Assembly: GCA_964419605.1 (NCBI GenBank)
Contig: CAYQQM010000002.1
Span: 1 to 64,000, forward strand
DNA: 64,000 nucleotides
Reading direction: 5' to 3'
Source of the DNA: JABFXX01 sp964419605
GTDB taxonomy: Bacteria; Myxococcota_A; Polyangia; Haliangiales; Haliangiaceae
Shown: positions 20,655 through 28,727 of the stretch, piece after piece
How the letters are laid out: each line of letters begins with the position of its first letter
How positions within the stretch are numbered: the first letter of the stretch is position 1
Program-made: the position numbers and the translations under genes
The notes under the pieces: model-generated
The model's input: the letters and a program-made list of their open reading frames with translations, nothing else
Told to the model about the DNA's origin: nothing
Database searches by the model: none

Positions 20655-21956
20655 CTACAGCGTGCTCCGAACCGCAGCGAATGTCGCACGTAGTGCGGCG
20701 ATAAACTGGTCGATCTGAGCCGGCGTGACGGAAAGCGGAGGTTGTAGTCGGAGCACATTGCTGTGCATTCCAGAGACGGTGATCAGCATGCCGCGCTCAT
20801 GGAGCCCGTCGCGAACTCCTGTAACTTCGTTTTTTCCGAGAATTTCCTTCGTATCGATCCGCTTCACGAGCTCGATGCCGCCGAGGAGTCCAGTAAAACG
20901 AACGTCGCCGATCCAGGGGTCCTTCAGGTCCCAGGCTGCCTCGGTAAAGTACCGGCCCATCTTGGCGCAATGCTCAACCAGCTTCTCGACCTCGAGCACC
21001 TCGATGAGCGCCAACCCACCAGCCGCCGAGACCGCGTTGCCCCCAGACGTTGGAGTGGTGCCCGAAAAGAAGCTCTTACAGACCTTGTCGGACGCTAGCG
21101 TTGCCGCAAGCGACCCTACGCCACCCGATAGTCCTTTCCCGCCGGTCAGAATTTCTGGCTCGAGCCCGTAGTGTTCTACCGCGAACATCTTGCCGGTTCG
21201 GCCGAGTCCTGTTTGTACCTCGTCGGCAATCAACAAGATGCCTCGCGCCTTGCGAGCGCGATCCAGGCGGTCCCACCATTTTTGCGGAGGAGCTAGGCCT
21301 CCAACCGCTTGTACCACCTCCGCGATGACCGCTGCCGTTTTGGGCTTAGCGTCGAACTGTGCTTCTACCCCGTCGAGGCATTCGACCTTGCACGTCGCGG
21401 CAGGACCAAACTTGCAGCGGTAACAATAGGCGCACGGCAGGGAGTAATTGTCCGCTCCCATCGGCTTGCCTGCACTCTCGCGGTATTTCTCGCTCGCTGT
21501 CACCTCGAGCGATCCGAGCGTTAAGCCGTGGTAGCCATTTTGCAGATAGCCAACATCGGTTTTTTTCGTGTGCTGACGAGCAAGCTTGAGCGCGAACTCA
21601 TTCGCTTCCGAGCCGCCTGTGGAAAACAGAACCTTATCGACGGACTTCGGCGCCAAATCGACGACCCGCTTCGCGAGCTTCACCAGCGGCAGCGTGCTGT
21701 GTTTTCCGGACACCTGCAGAACTTCAGTTACCTGCTTAGATGCCGCCTCAGCGATGCGCGGGTGACAATGTCCCGCGTTGTTGACGAAGTATCCCGATGT
21801 GAGATCGAGGTACTCCTTGCCGTGAATATCCCATACGCTGCAGCCGCTTGCCTTGGCCACCACAACTGGCTCGCCCACCGCGTGGGACCACGGGCGCATT
21901 ACGTACTTCGCGTCTGCGGCCTCGATAGCGGCAGCGTCGGTGAGCTCATCTGTCAT
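20655..21956 (-). CDS. PLP-dependent class III aminotransferase
   Basis: 433 residues from ATG 21956; longer frames run upstream over the next gene. Signatures: DLTSGYFVNNAGHCHP near residue 50, the substrate-channel GGSEANEFALKLAR, PLP-binding DEVQTGLGRTG, and the Schiff-base Lys274 in TGGKGLSGG. A Cys-rich insert CAYCYRCKFGPAATC is like that in AGXT2-type members and may bind metal or be structural. It transfers an amino group between an amine and a keto acid or aldehyde; the substrate is unknown. It sits between a metallophosphoesterase and two CDP-alcohol phosphatidyltransferases on one strand, so it may supply an amino-alcohol head group. Confidence 0.9.
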   Translation of the reverse strand: MTDELTDAAAIEAADAKYVMRPWSHAVGEPVVVAKASGCSVWDIHGKEYLDLTSGYFVNNAGHCHPRIAEAASKQVTEVLQVSGKHSTLPLVKLAKRVVDLAPKSVDKVLFSTGGSEANEFALKLARQHTKKTDVGYLQNGYHGLTLGSLEVTASEKYRESAGKPMGADNYSLPCAYCYRCKFGPAATCKVECLDGVEAQFDAKPKTAAVIAEVVQAVGGLAPPQKWWDRLDRARKARGILLIADEVQTGLGRTGKMFAVEHYGLEPEILTGGKGLSGGVGSLAATLASDKVCKSFFSGTTPTSGGNAVSAAGGLALIEVLEVEKLVEHCAKMGRYFTEAAWDLKDPWIGDVRFTGLLGGIELVKRIDTKEILGKNEVTGVRDGLHERGMLITVSGMHSNVLRLQPPLSVTPAQIDQFIAALRATFAAVRSTL

Positions 21957-21990
21957 GTGACCCGGAGTTTTCTCATGCTGCAAACCTTTG

Positions 21991-22920
21991 TCAAGTTGGG
22001 CAGTTAGATTGCCGTTCAGTGCCGGTTTCTTCCTCAAATCGGCCCTCCCCGCGCCGCCAAATTCGAACCTCCTCCGAGGTGATCCCACCCGGCCCGAGCC
22101 CGAAGATCCGATAGCGCGCCGTGCGATGGGGCTTGTCGTGATCGTACGTTCCGCTCGCAATTCCGCGTACCTGGATGGGGCCATCCGGCCCTGGAAGGGT
22201 TTCCACCATATCGCGGTGCTCATGGCCGTGCAGGATGAGATCGCAGCCGACCTCTTCGATCACCCGGCCGAATGCTTCATGGTCGCGAAGGCCACGGATC
22301 CGATTTTGCGCGGCTTTCCCCGCAGGCGGATGGTGAATCGCAACGACTCGAACCTTGTGGCGCAATCGGTCGTCGGCAAGGAGATCCCGCAGCCGCGCCA
22401 GTTGAGACTGGCCCACCGTGCCGTACGCCGTAAACCACGGCGTCGCCCGCGATGTGGTGACGCACACCAGTGCCAGGTCGCCACGGATCCGTACAAACGG
22501 CCAGCGAGATTCGTCTTGGGAGCTAGCAGACGACGGCACAAAACCCGGGTCGCCGCGATGATATTCGTCGAACATCCCCGCGAACAAGCCAACCCCTTCG
22601 GCAACGTAGGCATCGTGGTTGCCTGGAATCACGGTCACCTGCCCAGGACCACCGGCCAACCGATCGAACTTTGCTCGCGCAAATGCAAATTCCTGCTCAA
22701 GCGCAAGATTGGTGACATCGCCAGTGCACAACACATGGTCGACAGCTTGGGCGTTCAGATCGTCTACCATGTGATCAAACGCCGCCACGTGATAATGACG
22801 GCTGCGGTTGGTCAAAAGGTTTGCCGCACCGATCCATCGTTTGTTGGCCAGTTTCAGCCACCCTGCGCCGCGGTGAGACAGCAAGTGCAGGTCCGAAAAA
22901 TGCGCGAGCCGCACCGTCAT
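21991..22920 (-). CDS. Calcineurin-like metallophosphoesterase
   Basis: 309 residues from ATG 22920. All five family metal motifs are visible: FSDLHLL near residue 7, TGDVTN, PGNHD, HHPP, and HGHEH. Its length and layout match the CpdA-like or UDP-sugar phosphodiesterase branch. It acts on phosphoester bonds with a two-metal centre. It begins five bases after hutU and lies 34 bases before the aminotransferase, inside the same minus-strand run. In a lipid pathway it would fit as a phosphate-removing step, but a housekeeping role is also possible. Confidence 0.85.
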   Translation of the reverse strand: MTVRLAHFSDLHLLSHRGAGWLKLANKRWIGAANLLTNRSRHYHVAAFDHMVDDLNAQAVDHVLCTGDVTNLALEQEFAFARAKFDRLAGGPGQVTVIPGNHDAYVAEGVGLFAGMFDEYHRGDPGFVPSSASSQDESRWPFVRIRGDLALVCVTTSRATPWFTAYGTVGQSQLARLRDLLADDRLRHKVRVVAIHHPPAGKAAQNRIRGLRDHEAFGRVIEEVGCDLILHGHEHRDMVETLPGPDGPIQVRGIASGTYDHDKPHRTARYRIFGLGPGGITSEEVRIWRRGEGRFEEETGTERQSNCPT

Positions 22921-22925
22921 GGTCT

Positions 22926-24584
22926 TTATGCCCTTCGCCGCGGCACTGCAACGCCGCATTCCGACGCAGTTCGAATCGCTTCGTCGTAGCCGGCGTCGGC
23001 GTGACGAATGACTCCCATACCCGGATCTGTCGTAAGCACTCGCTCGAGGCAGCGAGCCGCGCGCTCAGTTCCGTCGGCAACAACCACCATGCCGGCATGA
23101 AGCGAATAGCCGATGCCCACGCCGCCACCATGGTGAAACGAAACCCAGGTCGCACCTGCGGCGGTGTTTACAAGCGCGTTAAGAATCGCCCAATCGGCAA
23201 TTGCGTCGCTGCCGTCTTTCATCGCTTCCGTCTCGCGATACGGAGATGCAACCGAGCCACAATCGAGATGGTCGCGGCCAATCGCGATCGGCGCCTTGAC
23301 TTTGCCCGAGCGAACCAACTCGTTGAATCGTAGGCCCACGCGGTGGCGTTGCCCATAGCCAAGCCAACAGATGCGAGCCGGCAGGCCCTGAAACGCAATC
23401 TTGTGCCGCGCCAGTGCCATCCAGCGCTCCAGCATTTCGTCACCGCGAATCTCGTCGAGCACCGCCTCGTCGGTGACGCGAATGTCGTCCGGATCGCCAG
23501 ACAGCGCAACCCAGCGGAACGGCCCCTTGCCCTCGCAGAACAACGGCCGCAAGTACGCGGGCACGAACCCCGGATACGAATATGCAACTTCCTTGGCGCA
23601 ACCGCCCAGTTCTGCCTGGGCCCGCAAGTTATTGCCATAATCAAACACGTGAGCTCCCGCATTGCGCATGGCCACCATGGCCGCAACGTGAACCGCCATC
23701 GATGATCGAGCACGACGGATGTACGTCTCCGGATCGGCAGCCCGAAGTGCTGCTGCCTGGGCCAGAGTTACGCCCTGCGGAATGTAGCCAACGAGAGGAT
23801 CGTGCGCCGACGTTTGATCGGTGACCAGATCGGGCGTCACGCCGCGGCGAACCAACTCGGCATATACGTCCGCTGCGTTGCCCACAACAGCTACCGAGTG
23901 TGGTTGCTTTGCAGCTCGACACGCGTCGATGCGCCGCAACGCTGTGTCCAGATCCGGCGCTAGCTCGTCGAGATAGCGGGTGGCGAGTCGGCGCTCAATT
24001 CGCTCCGGATCGATCTCGACCCCCAAAAACGCTGCGCCAGCCATCGTAGCGGCGAGCGGTTGGGCCCCGCCCATGCCCCCAAGCCCCGCAGACAACACAA
24101 AACGACCCGCGAGACTGCCGCCAAAATGCGCCCGGCCCGCGGCAGCGAATGTCTCGTACGTACCCTGCACGATGCCTTGCGACCCGATGTACACCCACGA
24201 TCCGGCGGTCATTTGTCCGTACATTGTGAGCCCGAGCCGATCGAGCTCGCGAAACTGCTCCCACGTAGCCCACTTGCCGACGAGGTTGCCGTTTGCAATG
24301 AGCACGCGTGGAGCTTCCTCGTGCGTCCTGAATACGCCGACCGCTCGACCCGACTGCACCAGGAGCGTATGATCGCTCTCAAGCCGGCGCAGCTCCCGAA
24401 CGATCACGTGGTAATCGTCCCAGCTTCGCGCCGCCTTTCCGGTACCGCCGTAGACGACCAAGTCCGCGGGTCGTTCGGCAACCTCAGGGTCGAGGTTATT
24501 CATCAACATCCGCAGTGCAGCCTCTTGTGGCCACGCTTTGCACGACAGCTGTGGCCCTCGCGGCGCGCGAATGATCTCGGCCAT
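22926..24584 (-). CDS. hutU: Urocanate hydratase
   Basis: 552 residues from ATG 24584. It converts urocanate to 4-imidazolone-5-propionate in histidine breakdown, using tightly bound NAD. The N-terminal AWPQEAALRMLMNNLDPEVAE, the NAD motif SAGLGGMGGAQPLAATMAG, and DLDCGSVASPY with the conserved Cys are all present. The C-terminal WVSFHHGGGVGIGYSLHAGM is typical. No hutH, hutI or hutG lies in this window, so the rest of the pathway is elsewhere or the operon has been broken up. It is the first gene of a tight minus-strand run. Confidence 0.96.
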   Translation of the reverse strand: MAEIIRAPRGPQLSCKAWPQEAALRMLMNNLDPEVAERPADLVVYGGTGKAARSWDDYHVIVRELRRLESDHTLLVQSGRAVGVFRTHEEAPRVLIANGNLVGKWATWEQFRELDRLGLTMYGQMTAGSWVYIGSQGIVQGTYETFAAAGRAHFGGSLAGRFVLSAGLGGMGGAQPLAATMAGAAFLGVEIDPERIERRLATRYLDELAPDLDTALRRIDACRAAKQPHSVAVVGNAADVYAELVRRGVTPDLVTDQTSAHDPLVGYIPQGVTLAQAAALRAADPETYIRRARSSMAVHVAAMVAMRNAGAHVFDYGNNLRAQAELGGCAKEVAYSYPGFVPAYLRPLFCEGKGPFRWVALSGDPDDIRVTDEAVLDEIRGDEMLERWMALARHKIAFQGLPARICWLGYGQRHRVGLRFNELVRSGKVKAPIAIGRDHLDCGSVASPYRETEAMKDGSDAIADWAILNALVNTAAGATWVSFHHGGGVGIGYSLHAGMVVVADGTERAARCLERVLTTDPGMGVIRHADAGYDEAIRTASECGVAVPRRRA

Positions 24585-24623
24585 GTGCTCCTCGGACTTG
24601 AAGTTTAGCCCCAATCCTCTCAC

Positions 24624-24799
24624 TTAAGCGTAAGCCACTAGTTTTGAGGCGATTTCGCTATATGAGCAAATCGGGTTGACGTTGGCCTTAACCCTACCGT
24701 TGAGTTTGACGGCGACGTAGTCGTTGACTCCACCCTCGACCTTTGGCGACCTTGACCTCGTCGCCATTAACGGCAAACTCGAGTAACTTGCTGGTGCGA
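24624..24799 (-). pseudogene. Possible frameshifted gene remnant
   Basis: Minus-strand reading gives TSKLLEFAVNGDEVKVAK in one frame and then VEGGVNDYVAVKLNGRVKA with PICSYSEIASKLVAYA in the next. The two halves join with one base of shift into a plausible 55-residue protein ending in TAA. No clean start is present, because the frame runs into the 3' end of the pyrophosphatase gene. I read it as the decayed end of some gene; no family is recognised. Confidence 0.3.
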
Positions 24800-27442
24800 C
24801 TACGTTGCCGCCACGGCGTGTTCTTGCTTTTCGCTCGGATCGCTCGATCCCGCTCGGTTCTCCGGCGTAGTCGCTTCGGCGGCCCCGATGCGCATGCCGT
24901 AGAACGACCGCCATGCAAACACCATGGAAATCAGTAACGCAATCGCCGCGATACCGTACTTCACCGCGGTGAGACCTTTGGCCTGCAGCTCTAGCGCCAG
25001 TCCGACCGCCAGAACGCCAAACAGCGTGGTGAACTTGATCACCGGGTTCAACGCTACGGACGACGTATCCTTAAAAGGATCTCCGACGGTGTCGCCAACC
25101 ACCGATGCCGCGTGTAGCTCGGTGCCTTTCGCGTGCAGCTCGGTCTCAACCACCTTCTTCGCGTTGTCCCAAGCACCGCCTGCATTCGCCATGAAAATGG
25201 CTTGGTACAGGCCAAACAACGCCATCGAAATCAAATAGCCGATGAAGAAGTACGCGTCGAGACACGCAAAAGCGAGCGTGCTGAAGAACACCACCATGAA
25301 GATGTTCACCATGCCTTTTTGCGCGTAGACCGTGCAGATCTCTACCACCTTGTTCGAATCCTCAACCGAGGCTTTCGCAGCGGCACTGGTATCGAGCTTG
25401 ATGTGCTTCTTGATGTACTCCACGGCGCGGTACGCACCGGTTGACACTGCTTGCGTCGAGGCTCCCGTAAACCAATAAATGATGGCGCCACCGCACACGA
25501 GTCCGAGCAGGAACGGCGGATGGATCATCGACAGCATGTTGACCGCGGATGCTTGCAGACCGTTCGTGACGAGCATGATGAGGGCAAAGATCATTGTCGC
25601 GGCGCCTACTACAGCAGTACCGATCAGCACGGGCTTTGCGGTGGCCTTGAACGTGTTGCCCGCGCCGTCGTTTTCTTCGAGATAAGCCTTGGCTTTCGCA
25701 AAGTCGGGCTTGAACTTGAAGTCTTTTTCGATCTCGGTCTCGATGTTTGGCAGGTGCTCGATCAGGGAAAGCTCGTAGACGGACTGAGCGTTGTCGGTGA
25801 CGGGGCCGTACGAATCGACAGCGATCGTAACCGGACCCATGCCGAGGAATCCAAACGCGACCAAGCCGAACGCAAATACGGTTGCCGCTGCGTTGCACGC
25901 GAATGCCGACATCCCAAGATGAGCCGCATCGTTTAGCAGGAACAGCTGGTTGCCAATTGCACCTAGACTCGTGCCATCTGGAGCGGTAGCGACGGAAATC
26001 GAGGACACCCCATAGGCAATCCCCATGAGCGCTGCAATCGTGAGCCCCATCCAGTAGGCTGAATAGTTCCCTGCGGTGAGACCGGCGAGGATATTAAGCG
26101 ATGGGCCGCCCTCTTTGGACGCAGTAACCACTTCGCGGACGTGGCCGGAATTCACCGACGTAAACACTTTGACCATCTCGGGAATGATCGCGCCCGCAAG
26201 CGTACCGCACGAAATCACGGTCGAAAGCTTCCACCACAAGCCATCCGGAAGCGTCGAGTCGCCTTGTCCGATAAGCAAGTACGAAACCCCAAAGGTTAAC
26301 GCGACTGAAACCAACGACGTCAGCCACACCAGCTGGGTCAGAGGATGTTCAAAGTTCATCTTATCAGCGGTCTTGAACCGGACAGCAGTGACCGCCTCGT
26401 TCAGCAAATAACTACCGACCGAGGCGAGGATCATCACGATCCGCATCGCAAATATCCACACCAGTAGAACGGTTTGAAGCCACTCACCGCCATCTTGCAA
26501 GATCATGCGTCCAGCGTGAACCGGGTCGGGGACCAGCCGCGGGGCCTCGCCGACGATGTTCGGCAGGGCGACGAGGATAAACGTGATGAGGGCGACGCCA
26601 GTGACGCCATAGGTCTCAAATCCATCCGCCGTGGGGCCAACCGAGTCGCCAGCGTTGTCGCCGGTGCAGTCAGCGATCACGCCCGGGTTGCGCGCATCGT
26701 CTTCCTTAATGTTGAAGACGATCTTCATGAGGTCCGAACCGATGTCGGCGATCTTGGTAAAGATGCCACCTGCAATGCGCAGCGCCGCCGCCCCGAGCGA
26801 TTCGCCGACCGCGAAGCCAATGAAGCACGGCCCCGCATAGTCACCGGGTAGGAACAACATGATCGCGAGCATCAAAAACAGCTCGGTCGAGATCAGCACG
26901 GTGCCGATGCTCATGCCGGCTTCGAGCGGAATCGCATACGTGCCGTAGGGCTTGCCGCGCAGCGAAGCGAACGCTGTGCGCGAATTCGCGAATGTATTCA
27001 CACGGATGCCAAAGAATGCAACCAGCGAACTACCGAGAATCCCGATCACTGAAAATGCGACGATCGCCAGCACTTTGGGCGGCGGCACTTTCTCCAGTAC
27101 CGCGAAGTACACGACGATGACCGCCGCAATAAGGACCCACAGCTGGAAGATGAACTTCGATTGGGTCTTTAGATAGGTTTTACACGTGCCGTAGATCAAC
27201 TCCGAGATCTCCCGCATCGCCTTGTGCACGGGAAGATTCTTGAGCTTTTGGTATTTCACCAACCCAAACAGAAAGCCCACACCGCAAACACCGAGCCCGA
27301 TGAGCAGCAGGGTCCATCCGCTGAGTCCCAAGAACTTAACTTGGTGAAAATCGGGAAGTACGAGTTGCGCCTCGCTATGAGGACGAGCGGAGTGACCGAT
27401 AGCGGCAGCGCCATCGCTCACTGAATTGGCTGATTCAGTCAT
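24800..27442 (-). CDS. hppA: Membrane-bound pyrophosphatase (ion-pumping, probably H+)
   Basis: An 880-residue protein with about 16 membrane helices. It couples PPi hydrolysis to ion pumping across the membrane. The core signature is intact: IADIGSDL, then EDDARNPGVIADCTGDNAGD, then ADGFETYGV. A segment GNTFKATAKPVLIG aligns with the K/A460 position that separates the subclasses; Lys here suggests the K+-independent type, although the position three residues on is Ala rather than the expected Thr. An N-terminal extension (MTESANSVSDGAAAIGHSA) is hydrophilic. It is divergent from a small lipoprotein with about 108 bases between. Confidence 0.9.
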   Translation of the reverse strand: MTESANSVSDGAAAIGHSARPHSEAQLVLPDFHQVKFLGLSGWTLLLIGLGVCGVGFLFGLVKYQKLKNLPVHKAMREISELIYGTCKTYLKTQSKFIFQLWVLIAAVIVVYFAVLEKVPPPKVLAIVAFSVIGILGSSLVAFFGIRVNTFANSRTAFASLRGKPYGTYAIPLEAGMSIGTVLISTELFLMLAIMLFLPGDYAGPCFIGFAVGESLGAAALRIAGGIFTKIADIGSDLMKIVFNIKEDDARNPGVIADCTGDNAGDSVGPTADGFETYGVTGVALITFILVALPNIVGEAPRLVPDPVHAGRMILQDGGEWLQTVLLVWIFAMRIVMILASVGSYLLNEAVTAVRFKTADKMNFEHPLTQLVWLTSLVSVALTFGVSYLLIGQGDSTLPDGLWWKLSTVISCGTLAGAIIPEMVKVFTSVNSGHVREVVTASKEGGPSLNILAGLTAGNYSAYWMGLTIAALMGIAYGVSSISVATAPDGTSLGAIGNQLFLLNDAAHLGMSAFACNAAATVFAFGLVAFGFLGMGPVTIAVDSYGPVTDNAQSVYELSLIEHLPNIETEIEKDFKFKPDFAKAKAYLEENDGAGNTFKATAKPVLIGTAVVGAATMIFALIMLVTNGLQASAVNMLSMIHPPFLLGLVCGGAIIYWFTGASTQAVSTGAYRAVEYIKKHIKLDTSAAAKASVEDSNKVVEICTVYAQKGMVNIFMVVFFSTLAFACLDAYFFIGYLISMALFGLYQAIFMANAGGAWDNAKKVVETELHAKGTELHAASVVGDTVGDPFKDTSSVALNPVIKFTTLFGVLAVGLALELQAKGLTAVKYGIAAIALLISMVFAWRSFYGMRIGAAEATTPENRAGSSDPSEKQEHAVAAT

Positions 27443-27550
27443 GGGTCTCTCGGGGGGAAGGGTAGGCGTTTATATGGAGACAAAGTCCCGATCGCAAGGT
27501 AGAAACGGTCCCAAGTACTATGGAATCCGCTCGGGTGCTACATTAGCCGC

Positions 27551-28030
27551 GTGAGGGTCCTTGTCGCGTTGATTTCTCTGCTCACCTGCCAATGCGGTGG
27601 ACAATACGCGGGTAGCTCGTTCCAAGCGGCCACTCCGGACCGAGGCGAGGTCAATGGTCGGATGTTCGACTTCGTGTCCGACAAGCCCGACGGCGATGAC
27701 TGGCAAATCCGGGTTCGCGGAACGACCATATGGGCTTCGTACTCGCGCGAAGCCAAGGCCGACGCCCTTGGGACCAAAACGCTGACCTCCAAACAGGCGC
27801 AAACCCTGTGGGGCCTCATCGACAACCTGGATATCCGAAGCCGACGCGCCGGCAAGCAAGACGAAGATAATGGTACGGTGACCTTGCGACTGCGCGAGCC
27901 GAGTGAAGACAAGCACGACCTATATACGGTATATGTATCCCGGGCAACGGACGACGAAGATGTGCTCGCACTCGGAACCTACCTACGCAAGCTCATCGCG
28001 ATGCACTTTGGAGAAACGCCCAACTTTTAA
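27551..28030 (+). CDS. Putative lipoprotein
   Basis: 159 residues from GTG 27551. The leader MRVLVALISLLTCQCGG has two candidate lipobox Cys (LLTC and TCQC), so it is probably a lipoprotein. The rest is a single soluble domain reading FDFVSDKPDGDDWQIRV, then REAKADALGTKTLTSKQA, then DLYTVYVSRAT. No family is recognised. It is six bases upstream of the DUF1877 gene and probably co-transcribed with it. Confidence 0.6.
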   Translation: MRVLVALISLLTCQCGGQYAGSSFQAATPDRGEVNGRMFDFVSDKPDGDDWQIRVRGTTIWASYSREAKADALGTKTLTSKQAQTLWGLIDNLDIRSRRAGKQDEDNGTVTLRLREPSEDKHDLYTVYVSRATDDEDVLALGTYLRKLIAMHFGETPNF

Positions 28031-28036
28031 GGTCTT

Positions 28037-28516
28037 ATGCACGGTGTATTAATCGCGCTGTCCCCCAAACGACTCGCGCAAATCGAAGCAGAACCAGAGA
28101 CTCTCGAAGATGTGCTCGACGCGCGTCACGATACGGCAATTCCCGGGCTCCTCGACATCGGGCGGGTATGGGACGCACTTGACATACTCATTTCAGCGCG
28201 CGGCAAAGACGAAGTTCTGGGCGACGCGCTGCTCGGACGCACCGGTCGACCGATCGGCGATGACCCGACCCTCGAAAGCTGCCGCTTACTGGCGCCCGCG
28301 CGCGTTGCCGAGGTTGCGCAGAAGCTTCAAGACCTGTCTTCAAGCCACGTCAGAGACACCTACCCTGCTCTATCGCGGCTAAAAGTTCACGGCAAGTTTG
28401 GAGCTACACAGGACGACGAAGAGTGCACTGGGCTCGAGATCGTGCTGTCCCGCGTCACTGCCTTTTACAAAGACGCCGCGAAGCAAAACCACTCCATGCT
28501 CGTCGTCATCGAGTAA
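28037..28516 (+). CDS. DUF1877 (YfbM-like) family protein
   Basis: A 159-residue protein of normal family length. The sequence opens MHGVLIALSPKRLAQIEAEP, with LDIGRVWDALDIL, LGRTGRPIGDDP and LLAPARVAEVAQKL spaced as in YfbM/DUF1877 proteins, and LKVHGKFG before a central acidic stretch. The biochemical role of the family is not established. It is cytoplasmic with no membrane segment. It lies six bases after the lipoprotein gene. A 120-base inverted-repeat element follows it after about 90 bases. Confidence 0.8.
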   Translation: MHGVLIALSPKRLAQIEAEPETLEDVLDARHDTAIPGLLDIGRVWDALDILISARGKDEVLGDALLGRTGRPIGDDPTLESCRLLAPARVAEVAQKLQDLSSSHVRDTYPALSRLKVHGKFGATQDDEECTGLEIVLSRVTAFYKDAAKQNHSMLVVIE

Positions 28517-28607
28517 TGCGCTCCACTCTCAACGTGAAGAATTGCTGCACCTTGCCCGACTGGGTGCCTCGGAACAAGTCATGTCTCCGCAACCAGGGTC
28601 TCACATG

Positions 28608-28727
28608 TAGCGCGTGGTCATGTGCGGTGAGGCGAGGCGGCGAGGAGCGAGGAGCGGAGCGTACTTCCTGTACGTGAGCACCGCAGGGACGAAGCCAACG
28701 AAGCATCGCCGCACATGAACCGCGCTA
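28608..28727. repeat. 120-bp element with imperfect terminal inverted repeats
   Basis: The left end reads TAGCGCGTGGTCATGTGCGG. The right end, read on the other strand, is TAGCGCGGTTCATGTGCGG, so the terminal repeats match except for a one-base indel and one substitution. Inside are short words such as GCGAGGAGCGAGGAGCGGAG and CTTCCTGTACGTGAGC. The right terminus supplies the TAG stop of the P-loop ATPase. There is no ORF inside. It resembles a MITE or REP-like element; its partner transposase is not in the window. Confidence 0.65.
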
